From positions 2,934,001 through 2,998,000 of the forward strand of contig NZ_CP054424.1 in assembly GCF_013334205.1 (NCBI RefSeq): DNA of 64,000 nt, read 5' to 3'. The notes beneath the pieces were generated by a model, which saw only the letters and a program-made list of their open reading frames with translations, made no database searches and was not told the origin of the DNA. The translations under genes were made by a program, and so were the position numbers. Of the stretch, positions 44,070 to 53,136 are shown piece by piece. This DNA comes from Rhodoferax sp. BAB1 (lineage in GTDB: Bacteria; Pseudomonadota; Gammaproteobacteria; Burkholderiales; Burkholderiaceae_C). The first letter of the stretch is position 1; every line of letters starts with the position of its first letter.

Positions 44070-45935
44070 TCACTGTGACACCCCGGCCTGGAAGCCGTGG
44101 ACACAGGCCTGCAGCACGAAGCGGATCCCGGCCTCGTCACCGGTGTCGGCCGCACGCTGCAGTCGCGCGAGCTGCAGCTGCAGTTCGGGCCAAGGCAGGC
44201 AGTCTTCATGCGCTTTCATGATGCGCGGATGGCCGGTCGGCGTGGGGTTGTCGCCGATCAGCAACTCCTCGTAGAGCTTTTCGCCGGGACGCAGGCCGGT
44301 GATGGCGATCTCGATGTCGCCCCGGGGGTGCTCCGGGTCACGCACCGTCAGCCCCGACAGCTCGACCATGCGCCGCGCCAGGTCCAGGATACGTACCGGC
44401 TCGCCCATGTCCAGCACGAACACCTCCCCGCCGCCCGCCATGGCGCCAGCCTGTAGCACCAGCTGGGCGGCTTCGGGGATGGTCATGAAATAACGCGTCA
44501 CGTCCGCATGCGTGACCGTGAGCGGGCCGCCCGCTGCGAGCTGACGGCGGAACAGGGGCACCACACTGCCGCTGGAGCCCAGCACATTGCCGAAACGCAC
44601 CATGCTGAAACAGGTCGGCCCGGCCTCGGCGGCCATGGCCTGCAACACCAGCTCGGCCATGCGCTTGCTGGCCCCCATGATGTTGGTCGGGCGCACGGCC
44701 TTGTCGGTCGACACCAGCACGAAACGGGCGACGCCGCAGTCGCGCGCCACCCGCGCCATGTTCAGCGTTCCGAAGACGTTGTTGCGTATGCCTTCGGCCG
44801 GATTGCACTCCACCATGGGCACGTGCTTGTAGGCGGCGGCGTGGTAGATCGTATGGGGCTGGTACTGCCGGCAAATCTCCAGCAAACGCACCTCATGGTT
44901 GACGCTGCCAAGCAAGGGCAGCAACTGGGTCGCCAGACCCGTGCTCCGGCACAGCGCCTCCAGTTCCTGGTGCATGCTGTAGAGCGCAAACTCGCTGTGG
45001 TCCAGCAGCAGCAACTGACGGGGACCCTGGCGCAGGATCTGGCGGCACAACTCGCCGCCGATGCTGCCGCCGGCGCCGGTCACCAGCACGGTCTTCTGCG
45101 CCAGATCCCGGGCCATCAGGTCGGCATCCGGGGGCACGGGATCACGGCCAAGCAGGTCCTCGATGTCGAGCTCACGGAAATCCTGCACCGTGACGCGGCC
45201 GCTGGTCAGGTCGGCCATGCCCGGCAGGGTGCGGATATGCACCGGCAGATGGCGCAGGCTTTCGATGATGCGGTTGCGGCGTTCGCGCGTCACACTGGGC
45301 AAAGCCAGCAGGATGTCGGTGACAGCCAGCTGGCTCACCAGGGTCGACACATCCGTCCCCGCATGCACCAGCACGCCATTGATGCTGCGTCCGATCTTGG
45401 CCGGGTCGTCGTCCACAAAACCCAGCAGGCTGTACTGGCCACTCATGGCCAGCGCCGCCGCGGTCTGCGCGCCCGCCAGCCCCGCGCCATAGATCAGGAC
45501 GCGGCCCTGGCCGGCCTGCGCCCGGCCCCAGCCGGCCAGCCAGAAACGCGCCAGCGCCCGGCTGCCACCGACCAGCAGCAGGAAGATCAGGGGCTGCAGC
45601 ACCCCCAGACTGCGCGGCACATTGGTCCAGTGCGCCCAGAGCAACACACCCAGCAGCAGCAGCCCGTAGATCGCGACGGCCTTGGCCGTCGTCAGCAGCG
45701 CAGCCTGGCCGGTGTAGCGGAAGATGGCCCGGTACAGGCCCAGCCGGATGAACACGGGAATGGCCAGCAGCGGCGCCAGCACATAGACGCGCAACTGCAC
45801 CTCGTCTGGCCAATGCGGGCTGTCCAGGCGCAAGGAAAAGGCCAGCCAGGTCGCCAGCAACGACAAGACCACGTCCATACCCACGACCACCAGCCGCTTC
45901 ACGACCCGTGGCCAGGCAAGAATCTTGTGCTGCAT
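44070..45935 (-). CDS. UDP-sugar 4,6-dehydratase, PglF/WbpM/CapD type
   Basis: 621 residues. Four TM helices occupy about 15-125, then a CoA-binding-type Rossmann segment (RVLIYGAGLAGAQTA) and a cytoplasmic SDR domain starting VLVTGAGGSIGGELCRQIL. NADP and active-site motifs are STDKAVRPTNIMGASKRMAE and FSMVRFGNVLGSSGSVVPLF. It makes UDP-4-keto-6-deoxy-GlcNAc, the entry to bacillosamine, legionaminic and related sugars. It is the last gene of the glycan locus. The start at 45935 follows the H-NS stop by 16 bp. Confidence 0.92.
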   Translation of the reverse strand: MQHKILAWPRVVKRLVVVGMDVVLSLLATWLAFSLRLDSPHWPDEVQLRVYVLAPLLAIPVFIRLGLYRAIFRYTGQAALLTTAKAVAIYGLLLLGVLLWAHWTNVPRSLGVLQPLIFLLLVGGSRALARFWLAGWGRAQAGQGRVLIYGAGLAGAQTAAALAMSGQYSLLGFVDDDPAKIGRSINGVLVHAGTDVSTLVSQLAVTDILLALPSVTRERRNRIIESLRHLPVHIRTLPGMADLTSGRVTVQDFRELDIEDLLGRDPVPPDADLMARDLAQKTVLVTGAGGSIGGELCRQILRQGPRQLLLLDHSEFALYSMHQELEALCRSTGLATQLLPLLGSVNHEVRLLEICRQYQPHTIYHAAAYKHVPMVECNPAEGIRNNVFGTLNMARVARDCGVARFVLVSTDKAVRPTNIMGASKRMAELVLQAMAAEAGPTCFSMVRFGNVLGSSGSVVPLFRRQLAAGGPLTVTHADVTRYFMTIPEAAQLVLQAGAMAGGGEVFVLDMGEPVRILDLARRMVELSGLTVRDPEHPRGDIEIAITGLRPGEKLYEELLIGDNPTPTGHPRIMKAHEDCLPWPELQLQLARLQRAADTGDEAGIRFVLQACVHGFQAGVSQ

Positions 45936-45951
45936 TTCTGTTGCCGGTTCC

Positions 45952-46329
45952 TCAGCCCTTGATGGCAAAGCTGTCGCGCGACTTGCCCTGGGCCACCAGC
46001 TCGACCAGCCAGCGCGGCATGGAGCCGCGGCCGCTCCACGTTTCTCCCTTGGGACCGCGGTACTTGGCCGCCACCTTGGTGCCTGCTTTGCTCGCGGCTT
46101 TTCGTACCACCTTCTTCACTGCCGGCTTCCTGACCGGCGTGGCCTTGGCCTTACCGCGACGCTGACGCGGTTTTCCCGCGGCCTGCTGCAGGTCGCGCAG
46201 CGTGATGCCAAAGGCCTCCATCATGGCCTGGATCTGCTTCACCGTCTTGTCGAACTCGCGCGACTTGATCTCGGCCGCCTGCTTCTGCAGCTTCTCGATC
46301 TGGGTTTGGATCTCGATCAGATTGCCCAC
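45952..46329 (-). CDS. H-NS family nucleoid protein
   Basis: 125 residues from a GTG at 46329 with an AGGAG SD. An N-terminal coiled-coil oligomerisation part (LIEIQTQIEKLQKQAAEIKS), a basic Ala/Lys linker (KPAVKKVVRKAASKAGTK) and the C-terminal DNA-binding motif KYRGPKGETWSGRGSMPRWL are visible. H-NS silences AT-rich foreign DNA. Its location inside a glycan locus whose distal part is AT-rich suggests it may silence or tune that island. That is inference. It lies between the sugar-phosphate transferase and the dehydratase. Confidence 0.92.
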   Translation of the reverse strand: MGNLIEIQTQIEKLQKQAAEIKSREFDKTVKQIQAMMEAFGITLRDLQQAAGKPRQRRGKAKATPVRKPAVKKVVRKAASKAGTKVAAKYRGPKGETWSGRGSMPRWLVELVAQGKSRDSFAIKG

Positions 46330-46357
46330 GGTGTACTCCTCTTGTTGATGTCTGCGA

Positions 46358-46921
46358 TCAATGCGAAACACTTTCACGGCGGACGACCTTCACGGCCGTG
46401 GCCAGGATTATCTGCAGATCGAACCAGAACGACCGACGCTTCAGGTATTCGACGTCGAGCGCGACCTTTTGCGGGATAGGCAGTTCGTCACGCCCATTGA
46501 TCTGCGCCCAGCCGGTCAAGCCCGGCATCAGCGCATGGACACCGTGCTCGGTCCGCTGGGCGATCAGGTCCGCCTGGTTGAACAAGGCCGGCCGGGGGCC
46601 GACAAAACTCATGTCGCCCCTCAGGATGCTCCACAACTGCGGCAGCTCATCCAGGCTGGTCTTGCGCAGGAAACCACCCACGGGGGTCAGCCAGGCCCCG
46701 GGGTTCTCCAGCAGATGGGTCGCAACGGCTGCCGTCCCCACACGCATGCTGCGAAACTTCGGCATGCGGAAGATCCGGTTGTCCTTGCCCACCCGGTCGG
46801 ACCAGTACAAGACAGGCCCCGGACTGGTCAGCCTGACCAGCAAAGCGACCAGCAGCATGGGGATGCACAGCATCAGGGCGGCCAGGACCGCCAGAAAGAA
46901 ATCAAACAAACGTTTCATCAT
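46358..46921 (-). CDS. Undecaprenyl-phosphate sugar-phosphate transferase (PglC/WcaJ-type)
   Basis: 187 residues, minimal monotopic phosphoglycosyl transferase. It has one N-terminal membrane helix (DFFLAVLAALMLCIPMLLVA), FRMPKFRSMRVGTA, the catalytic Asp-Glu in KTSLDELPQLW, SILRGDMSFVGPRPAL and PGLTGWAQINGRDEL. It starts glycan assembly by placing a sugar phosphate, probably from the dehydratase product, on undecaprenyl phosphate. The start overlaps the epimerase stop; ATG 46918 is an alternative. Confidence 0.94.
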   Translation of the reverse strand: MMKRLFDFFLAVLAALMLCIPMLLVALLVRLTSPGPVLYWSDRVGKDNRIFRMPKFRSMRVGTAAVATHLLENPGAWLTPVGGFLRKTSLDELPQLWSILRGDMSFVGPRPALFNQADLIAQRTEHGVHALMPGLTGWAQINGRDELPIPQKVALDVEYLKRRSFWFDLQIILATAVKVVRRESVSH

Positions 46922-47853
46922 GATGTGTGGTGCCGCACGACCTGTGCCAGCCCTTCACTCACAGGGACCGGCGGATGCCAGCCGAGTATTGTGCGTGCCT
47001 TTGAAATATCCACCTGCAGACTGCCACAGACCCGCTCCAGGGTCGCCCGGCGCCCGAGCAGCGCTGCCGGGATCCACAGCATCCACAAGGGCAGGCGAAA
47101 CAGCCGCGGCGACCGCCCCATGGCCTGGGCCAGGCCCCGGATCAAACCGGGTGTCGACAGGTCTTCGCCATCACTGACCAGAAAGATCTCATGTGCCGCC
47201 GACGGGTGGTCGATGCAGGTCACGATGAAATCGACCAGGTTGTCCAGACCGACCAAACTGCGCCGGTTGTCCACAGCCGCCAGCGGCAGCGGCAGGCCCC
47301 GGGCCACGGCCCGCATCAAGGCACGGAAATTGGCACGCACGCCGGGACCATAGACCAGCGGCGGGCGGATGACGACCAGCTCCATGCCCGTCTCTTGCGC
47401 AATGGCACGCAGGCCCAACTCTGCCTCCAGCTTGGACAGGCCGTAGGCATCCTGCGGGGCCGGCGCGTCACGTTCCGTGAACGGGCGCCCCGGCAGCGTC
47501 GATTCCCCGTTCACCTTGACCGAGCTGATGAAGACAAAACGCCGCACCCCCGCCGCGGCAGCCTGGCGCGCCAGGTTCAGGGTACCGGCCACGTTGGTCC
47601 GGCGGAATTCTTCCAGCGGGTCGGCGGCTGTGTCGCGCATGACGTGGACGCGGGCCGCCAGGTGAACCAGCGCCTGACACCCCTCGAGCGTCTCGGCCCA
47701 GTGTGTGGCAGCATCGATATCTCCGACCACCGCCTCACCCCGCATACCGTACTCGCGCCTTACGCCGGGCACAGCCTCATGCCCCGTCTTGAGCAGCCAC
47801 GCGCAAAGCGTCCGGCCGACAAAACCATTGGCACCGGTCACCAGGACTTTCAT
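46918..47853 (-). CDS. NAD-dependent epimerase/dehydratase (SDR), WbpV/WbuB-neighbour type
   Basis: 311 residues. Extended SDR: NAD-binding VTGANGFVGRTL (about 5-16), catalytic YGLSK, and the substrate-recognition RRSLVGLDNLVDFI. It probably produces a 4-epimerised or 4-keto nucleotide sugar for the adjacent transferase; UDP-sugar 4-epimerase or reductase is likely. It overlaps both its neighbours: ATG 47853 lies over the GT2 stop, and its stop overlaps the transferase start. Confidence 0.88.
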   Translation of the reverse strand: MKVLVTGANGFVGRTLCAWLLKTGHEAVPGVRREYGMRGEAVVGDIDAATHWAETLEGCQALVHLAARVHVMRDTAADPLEEFRRTNVAGTLNLARQAAAAGVRRFVFISSVKVNGESTLPGRPFTERDAPAPQDAYGLSKLEAELGLRAIAQETGMELVVIRPPLVYGPGVRANFRALMRAVARGLPLPLAAVDNRRSLVGLDNLVDFIVTCIDHPSAAHEIFLVSDGEDLSTPGLIRGLAQAMGRSPRLFRLPLWMLWIPAALLGRRATLERVCGSLQVDISKARTILGWHPPVPVSEGLAQVVRHHTS

Positions 47854-48599
47854 TTGCGCAAATACTCGAGAAGCTTGGCCGGATACTTGGAAAGAATCAT
47901 CAGCCAGTTGCTGCTGATCCCGTTTTCCCGGCACGCCCGCAACACCTCACTGTTGAGAAGCAGGGTGCTGCGCAAGCCCCCGGTGCTGATGCCGCCGGTG
48001 CGCATGCGCACGAGGACTTCGGGGATGTGCCTGTAGGACAGCTCACCCGGATGAAAGATACGCGCGACCAGCTCAAAGTCACCCGCAATGCGATAGTCCG
48101 GACGAAAACCTCCATAGCGCTCAAAGACCTGACGCCGGAGGAAGAGCGCCGGATGCGCCGGCATCCAGCCCCAGGCAATACGGTCCGGCCGGAAACGATC
48201 AGATCGGTAACGGCGCACCGGCTTGTTCAGATTAGCAGGATGCACAAACTCCGTATCACCATACAAGGCGTCGAGCCTGTCCTGCTGCATGAGCGCATCG
48301 ACACGCGCCAACACCCCATCGTCGGCGTACATGTCATCGGCATTGAGAAAACCGATCACGTCGCCGGTGGCCAGCCGCAGGCCCTTGTTCATGGCGTCGT
48401 AGATGCCCTTGTCGGGCTCTGAAAGGATGACCCTGCCGTTACGTCCCAAGGTTTCGACCAGCTTGACCGTACCATCTCGCGACCCGCCGTCGACGATGAC
48501 ATGCTCAACGTCCGGGTGCGTCTGCGCGGCAACCGCCTGCAGAGTATGGGCTATCGTGGCCTCGCTGTTGAAGCAGACTGTGATAACGCTGATCTTCAT
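47850..48599 (-). CDS. Glycosyltransferase family 2
   Basis: 249 residues, GT-A fold. Motifs are ISVITVCFNSEATIAHTL, VIVDGGSRDGT, GFLNADDMYAD (DxD-type metal site) and HPALFLRRQVFERYGGF. It resembles WcaA-like enzymes that add sugars to an undecaprenyl-linked chain. Acceptor and donor are unknown. It lies at the border where base composition becomes AT-richer. Confidence 0.9.
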   Translation of the reverse strand: MKISVITVCFNSEATIAHTLQAVAAQTHPDVEHVIVDGGSRDGTVKLVETLGRNGRVILSEPDKGIYDAMNKGLRLATGDVIGFLNADDMYADDGVLARVDALMQQDRLDALYGDTEFVHPANLNKPVRRYRSDRFRPDRIAWGWMPAHPALFLRRQVFERYGGFRPDYRIAGDFELVARIFHPGELSYRHIPEVLVRMRTGGISTGGLRSTLLLNSEVLRACRENGISSNWLMILSKYPAKLLEYLRK

Positions 48600-48614
48600 G
48601 CCATTCGAGCCGTG

Positions 48615-49829
48615 CTATTTCTGAACAACTGCGGCGAATACACGATCAAGGATGGTTCTGACCTGATCATTGAATTGCAGCTGCGTTTTCCCCTGGCTGC
48701 GCTCGATGCCCTTGCGCGCCAACTCCTGAGCCAGAGCGTCATCCCCCCACACCTTCAGGATCTGATCGGTCATCTCATCCACCGACAGAGGAGAGAAGTA
48801 AAGCGCCGCATCTCCGCATTGCTCAAACATGCCGTAAATCCCAGACACCAGCACCGGGCATCCCAACGCCATGGCCTCCAACGGAGGAATGTTTGTAGGG
48901 CCAAAAAATGTCGGCATCACCAGTGCGCGAGCTCGGCGATAGAAACCCTGAAGATCGGTGTCGGGAACATAACCGACAAAACGAATCCGCTCAACCATAC
49001 CTAGAGCTTCCGCATAGTCCCGAACCTCTTCGTAGGCATGGCGAAAACCGCCACTAAGCACCAACGCCACATCCGGATAGCGTTGGGCCACAGTCTTTAT
49101 CGACTCGATCAGGCGTTTATGGTTTTTGTGCGGCCAGAATTGCGCCGGATAGAACAAGAACCGGAAAGGCAACTGATAGTGCCTGTCAAAATCCTCCCGT
49201 TCGTTGGTGCTGGAAAGATAGCTCGGAGCGACGTATGGCAAAGAAAATATCTTCGACGCCTCCACATGGTAGCTCTGCACCACTTGGTCCTGGCCGACCT
49301 TCGAGTCGACCAATACGGCGACGCAAGCACGCGAAATATTGCGAAAGCGTTGCTCTCGAATATGGAAGCGAAAGCCTGAGCTAACCTCCGGAAAGTGCGG
49401 CTCATACCGATGCATCAGGTCATGAATCGTTCCCACAACCAGTCCTGGCATCTGATAGCTTAGAGCCTCCTGCGCCGGAAAGATCCACGCATCGCACCGC
49501 AACTGCCGCAATTCATTGACAAGTGGATTGAACCAGCACAGAAGACGTTGGCACATGCCGGCGGGGATCTGTAGCACCATGGCGGCATTTGCGATTCGCT
49601 GCCCCCACTTGACGTGTTTTAAGGTTTTCCCCTGGAGCCCCAGGCGGACAAGTATAGGCGCCCACTCTTGGTCGCTGTACGCGATGGTCACCTTGTACCG
49701 CACCGGGTCCAGCTTGGACAGCGCCTCCGCAAGAGACTGCGCATACTGGAACATTCCCCCGGCCGTTGGCGCGACGCCGAGAAACAACCCCAATTCGACT
49801 GGCTGCCGAGAGAAAGCGGCCTCTTTCAC
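48615..49829 (-). CDS. Glycosyltransferase family 4-type
   Basis: 404 residues. GT-B fold with C-terminal domain FLFYPAQFWPHKNHKRLIES, IRFVGYVPDTDLQGFYRRA and the donor-binding PTFFGPTNIPPLEAMALGCP. It probably transfers a hexose or N-acetylhexosamine to the repeat unit. The start is a GTG at 49829, and a TTG further in (LGLFLGVAPTAGG) is possible. It is co-directional with the locus. Confidence 0.88.
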   Translation of the reverse strand: MKEAAFSRQPVELGLFLGVAPTAGGMFQYAQSLAEALSKLDPVRYKVTIAYSDQEWAPILVRLGLQGKTLKHVKWGQRIANAAMVLQIPAGMCQRLLCWFNPLVNELRQLRCDAWIFPAQEALSYQMPGLVVGTIHDLMHRYEPHFPEVSSGFRFHIREQRFRNISRACVAVLVDSKVGQDQVVQSYHVEASKIFSLPYVAPSYLSSTNEREDFDRHYQLPFRFLFYPAQFWPHKNHKRLIESIKTVAQRYPDVALVLSGGFRHAYEEVRDYAEALGMVERIRFVGYVPDTDLQGFYRRARALVMPTFFGPTNIPPLEAMALGCPVLVSGIYGMFEQCGDAALYFSPLSVDEMTDQILKVWGDDALAQELARKGIERSQGKTQLQFNDQVRTILDRVFAAVVQK

Positions 49830-49839
49830 ACCCGGGCCT

Positions 49840-50613
49840 TCAATGCTTTGCAGCTACGACGCAGACACCCCAGGAATCGACGGACGGAGAACGTCCAGTC
49901 ATCCATTCCTCAGCCCGGAGCCTCTTGAAACCATTCTCACCGAGAAGCTTGTCGATCTCGGGGATGAACAGATAGCGCATGCGATGCGTCTCCTTGATCT
50001 GCTCGATTGCATTTGTCTTCAGGTTTCGAATCGACACCGAGTAATTAACATCTACGACATTCTCGGCATCCAGCACGACGGGCTCCGCCAAGCGCTCAAC
50101 CGTAATCTCCTGATTGGCCAGGCGCTTCATACGCACAGCCGGACGCTGCCAGAGCACGGCCGGCCCGTACCAGAAATCGAACACAAAAATCCCGCCGGAC
50201 TCCAGATGCGAGGCGGCCGTCTGCATCATGGCCTGCAAATCTACCTCACGTGATTGATAGCTGAGCACGTGAAAAAGCGAGACCACTGCATCGAACCGCC
50301 GATTCGCACGAAAATCACGCGCATCTCCCTGCTCAAATGAAAGCTGTTTTTGCAGGTGCCCTTGCGCTGAGGCGCGCGTCCTCGCCTCAGCGAGCATCTC
50401 AGCGCTCATATCGACGCCAAGCACGCCCAAGCCCTGCTTCGCTATCAGCGCCGCATGGATACCAGTCCCACACCCCAGCTCAAGAAGCGAGGTCACCTTG
50501 CTCTGCGCATGCTGGCCCAACAGCGACAGGACATAGGCCACTTCGCCGGCATAGTCCTTGTCGGCATACAGGAGGTCGTAGTATTGGGAGTAAAGGCCAA
50601 AGCTGCCGCTCAT
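49840..50613 (-). CDS. Class I SAM-dependent methyltransferase
   Basis: 257 residues. Rossmann methyltransferase: SLLELGCGTGIHAALIAK (motif I), VDMSAEMLAEART, FEQGDARDFRANRRFDAVVS. Similar proteins methylate sugars in LPS clusters, such as N- or O-methylation of amino sugars. Its ATG overlaps the aminotransferase stop (ATGA), so the two are probably successive steps on the same sugar. The substrate is inferred. Confidence 0.88.
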   Translation of the reverse strand: MSGSFGLYSQYYDLLYADKDYAGEVAYVLSLLGQHAQSKVTSLLELGCGTGIHAALIAKQGLGVLGVDMSAEMLAEARTRASAQGHLQKQLSFEQGDARDFRANRRFDAVVSLFHVLSYQSREVDLQAMMQTAASHLESGGIFVFDFWYGPAVLWQRPAVRMKRLANQEITVERLAEPVVLDAENVVDVNYSVSIRNLKTNAIEQIKETHRMRYLFIPEIDKLLGENGFKRLRAEEWMTGRSPSVDSWGVCVVAAKH

Positions 50614-51719
50614 CGAATGACCTCCCGCACAACCTTGGCTACAGTACGGATTTGCTCCTCTTTCAGCGCCAGTCCGCTGGGAATGTAGAACCCTCGGCGC
50701 GCGATCCGCTCCGCCACCGGGCAATGCGTTTGGGCAAACCAGCCCATGCGACGAAGCACGGGCTGCTCGTGCATAGGCCAGAAGAACGGCCGCGTTCCGA
50801 CGCCGGCCTCCGAAAGTCGACGCATGGCCTCTTTGGCGTCAAAGTTGAGCGATTCATCCAGCACCATGCCGTAGACCCAATAGATGTTCTGAGCATATCC
50901 GGTGGCGGCCAAAGGCAACTGGATACCCGGCACATCAGCCAGAAGCTCCGTGTACAGGCGACCCATGTTGCGCTTACGTTGCACGAACTCATCCAACCGC
51001 TCCAACTGGGCCACGCCCAGCGCCGCCTGCATGTTGGTCATACGCATGTTCCAGCCCAGCGCCTCGTGCACGAAGCGGCGCTCAGGCATGAAGCAAAGGT
51101 TTCGCAGGCCCCGGCACTTATCGGCCAACACTACGCTGTCGGTCAAGATCATGCCACCTTCGCCGGTGGTTACGTGCTTGTTGGGATAGAAACTGAAAAT
51201 ACTCAGATCACCAAAACTGCCGCAAGCCTGCCCCGCGCAGACCTGTCCATGTGCTTCCGCCGCATCTTCGATCACACGCAAGCCGTGCTTGTGCGCGATC
51301 GCCATTACCGCATCCATGTCACAGGGCAGGCCGTAGATGTGCACCACCATGATGGCTTTTGTGCGTGGGGTGATGCGAGACTCGATCTGATTCGCATCCA
51401 TGTTCCAGGTCAACGGATCGGCATCGACCACCACTGGCACACACCCGGCACGCACAATGGCGGCAGCACAGGAAATGATGGTGAAAGAGGGCATGATCAC
51501 TTCTGAGCCGGGCTCAAGATCAAGCGCCATCATCGCCGCGTCGAGCGCCAGCGACCCGTTGGCCACCGCTATGGCGTACTTTCTGCCGACCTTGACCGCA
51601 AACTCATTTTCGAAGCGGTTGATAAACGGGCCTTCGGAAGAAATCCAGCCCGTCTCGATGCACTCGGTCAAGTATTTCTTCTCATTCCCGTCCAGCAGCG
51701 GCTCATTAACAGGTATCAC
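50610..51719 (-). CDS. DegT/DnrJ/EryC1-family PLP aminotransferase, perosamine-synthase-like
   Basis: 369 residues. It installs a 4-amino group on a 4-keto-6-deoxy nucleotide sugar. The N-terminus PVNEPLLDGNEKKYL...GWISSEGPFI resembles GDP-perosamine synthases. The PLP Lys is K181 in SFYPNKHVTTGEGG, with ALDAAMMALDL and EDAAEAHG (about 151-158). The GTG start at 51719 overlaps the cupin stop by GTGA and has GGAGAG upstream. It is coupled to the methyltransferase. Confidence 0.92.
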   Translation of the reverse strand: MIPVNEPLLDGNEKKYLTECIETGWISSEGPFINRFENEFAVKVGRKYAIAVANGSLALDAAMMALDLEPGSEVIMPSFTIISCAAAIVRAGCVPVVVDADPLTWNMDANQIESRITPRTKAIMVVHIYGLPCDMDAVMAIAHKHGLRVIEDAAEAHGQVCAGQACGSFGDLSIFSFYPNKHVTTGEGGMILTDSVVLADKCRGLRNLCFMPERRFVHEALGWNMRMTNMQAALGVAQLERLDEFVQRKRNMGRLYTELLADVPGIQLPLAATGYAQNIYWVYGMVLDESLNFDAKEAMRRLSEAGVGTRPFFWPMHEQPVLRRMGWFAQTHCPVAERIARRGFYIPSGLALKEEQIRTVAKVVREVIR

Positions 51720-52177
51720 TTTTGCTCTCCGATCACAAGCTTCTCCCTGGGCACGGGCGAGAAACGGGTCTTGTCCGACTCGCCGGCATAAGGGCCCTGC
51801 TTGACCTCAATGATCTCGCTGGCCTCGATCATCTCGAAGCCATGCCCGCCATAGGCCAGCAGAATCACGTCGCCCGGATGAAGCATGCGGCTCTCCAGAT
51901 AGCCTTGTCCCTCGTCATAAAAATCCACGCGCACCAGCCCACTGCGAATAAACAGTACCTCTTTTGTGTAACTCACCTGGCGCGGGACAGGGTTGTGCAC
52001 ATGGGGCGCAATCACATAGCCTTGGGGCCGATTCATGTAGCCAAGCTGTTGCGAAAAGTCCCCAGGCGTGAAGAATTCGATGCCCTCACTGCGGAATTTG
52101 GTGCGGAGAATCACCGCTAGAAGGCGGTCTTTGTGGTGGATTTGCTCCACAAATGAGACGCGTTGTTCATTAGTCAT
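51716..52177 (-). CDS. Cupin-domain protein of surface-sugar clusters
   Basis: 153 residues, single cupin. HVHNPVPRQV and EVLFIRSGLVRVDFYD correspond to cupin motif 1, and HPGDVILLAYGGHGFEMIEA to motif 2. Such proteins are common in LPS loci; some are ketoisomerases, but the FdtA sequence is not clearly matched here. The role is unknown. It overlaps the kinase stop (ATGA) and the aminotransferase start, so it is fully embedded in the operon. Confidence 0.75.
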   Translation of the reverse strand: MTNEQRVSFVEQIHHKDRLLAVILRTKFRSEGIEFFTPGDFSQQLGYMNRPQGYVIAPHVHNPVPRQVSYTKEVLFIRSGLVRVDFYDEGQGYLESRMLHPGDVILLAYGGHGFEMIEASEIIEVKQGPYAGESDKTRFSPVPREKLVIGEQK

Positions 52178-53136
52178 ACAGGCTCCAGGTCAATCGTTCC
52201 GTCATTTGCGCGTTGGATCGCGGCTACCGCACGCTGCATTTTCAGCTTGGGATATTTAAATCCGTAGTTAATGTATTCCTGACCCACTCGATCCAGAAAG
52301 TAGACAAGACCCAAGGCCTCGCTCCAGCGCACTGAGAATCGGCAAAGGCACTGCGCAATGTTGTCCCCACGGCCTTCCATAGCGCTGGCAAGCGTGTCCA
52401 GCCAGAGCACGCCAGATGCAGACCACTCCAACTCGAGGGCGAAATTTACGGCATCCAACTCTACAATACCCTCGAAGCGGACACAATCCAGATCAATGAC
52501 ACGCACATTGCCATCCTGATCCCTCATGATGTTGCGCGAATGAAAGTCCCCGTGACAAAGCCCGGTGTGGTAGTCGCCCTCTGCCAGATACCGCCGGACC
52601 AGCGTTTCCATGCGGCTTGCCACTTCATCTCCAAACAGTTGCGCGACCTGCTCCAACCCGGCGCGCAACTGTGAATATCGGTCCAGCGAAGCCCCTCTTG
52701 GCTTCAACCCGGCGCTGTCGAATTTTCTTCTCACCTCCACCGCACAGTCGAGCACGTCAGCAGGTGCCACCTTCTGATAACGCTCAAATACGAGGCCGGT
52801 CAATACTGCACCACGACTCAAGCGAAGAGAAGGCGTACACGCCGAGACCTTTGCGCTGGCCTTGCTCATGCGTTGCGCATTAGCGTATTCCACCAAGACC
52901 GTGGATTGCATCGAGCTGGCCACCTTGACCACCAAACGATCAGACAGGATCAGGACCGCTCCATGCCCTAAAACAAGCTGGAAAGGCATTGAAATCGTTC
53001 TCTTGATCAAAAGTGCAGGCGCTGCCAGCAAGAGCACATACACATACTGGAACAGCATCGAGATGCGACGCAACACGAACCGCCCCATACGCATCAGCAA
53101 ATATGTCCACTGTGAACTTGTTGCGAGGCTATTCAT
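52174..53136 (-). CDS. APH/choline-kinase-fold phosphotransferase, putative glycan kinase
   Basis: 320 residues. The catalytic loop HGDFHSRNIMRDQDGN (H195-N210) and the metal-binding IDLD (214-217) identify the aminoglycoside-phosphotransferase fold. The N-terminal 60 residues are hydrophobic and could associate with the membrane. In this context a sugar or LPS kinase is more likely than antibiotic resistance. It overlaps the preceding capsule-type gene by 8 bp and the cupin by ATGA. Confidence 0.78.
   Translation of the reverse strand: MNSLATSSQWTYLLMRMGRFVLRRISMLFQYVYVLLLAAPALLIKRTISMPFQLVLGHGAVLILSDRLVVKVASSMQSTVLVEYANAQRMSKASAKVSACTPSLRLSRGAVLTGLVFERYQKVAPADVLDCAVEVRRKFDSAGLKPRGASLDRYSQLRAGLEQVAQLFGDEVASRMETLVRRYLAEGDYHTGLCHGDFHSRNIMRDQDGNVRVIDLDCVRFEGIVELDAVNFALELEWSASGVLWLDTLASAMEGRGDNIAQCLCRFSVRWSEALGLVYFLDRVGQEYINYGFKYPKLKMQRAVAAIQRANDGTIDLEPV

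Noticed and set aside
52174..53136. Aminoglycoside resistance gene
   Set aside because: The kinase fold matches APH, but hydrophobic N-terminus and tight overlaps within a surface-glycan operon favour a glycan role.
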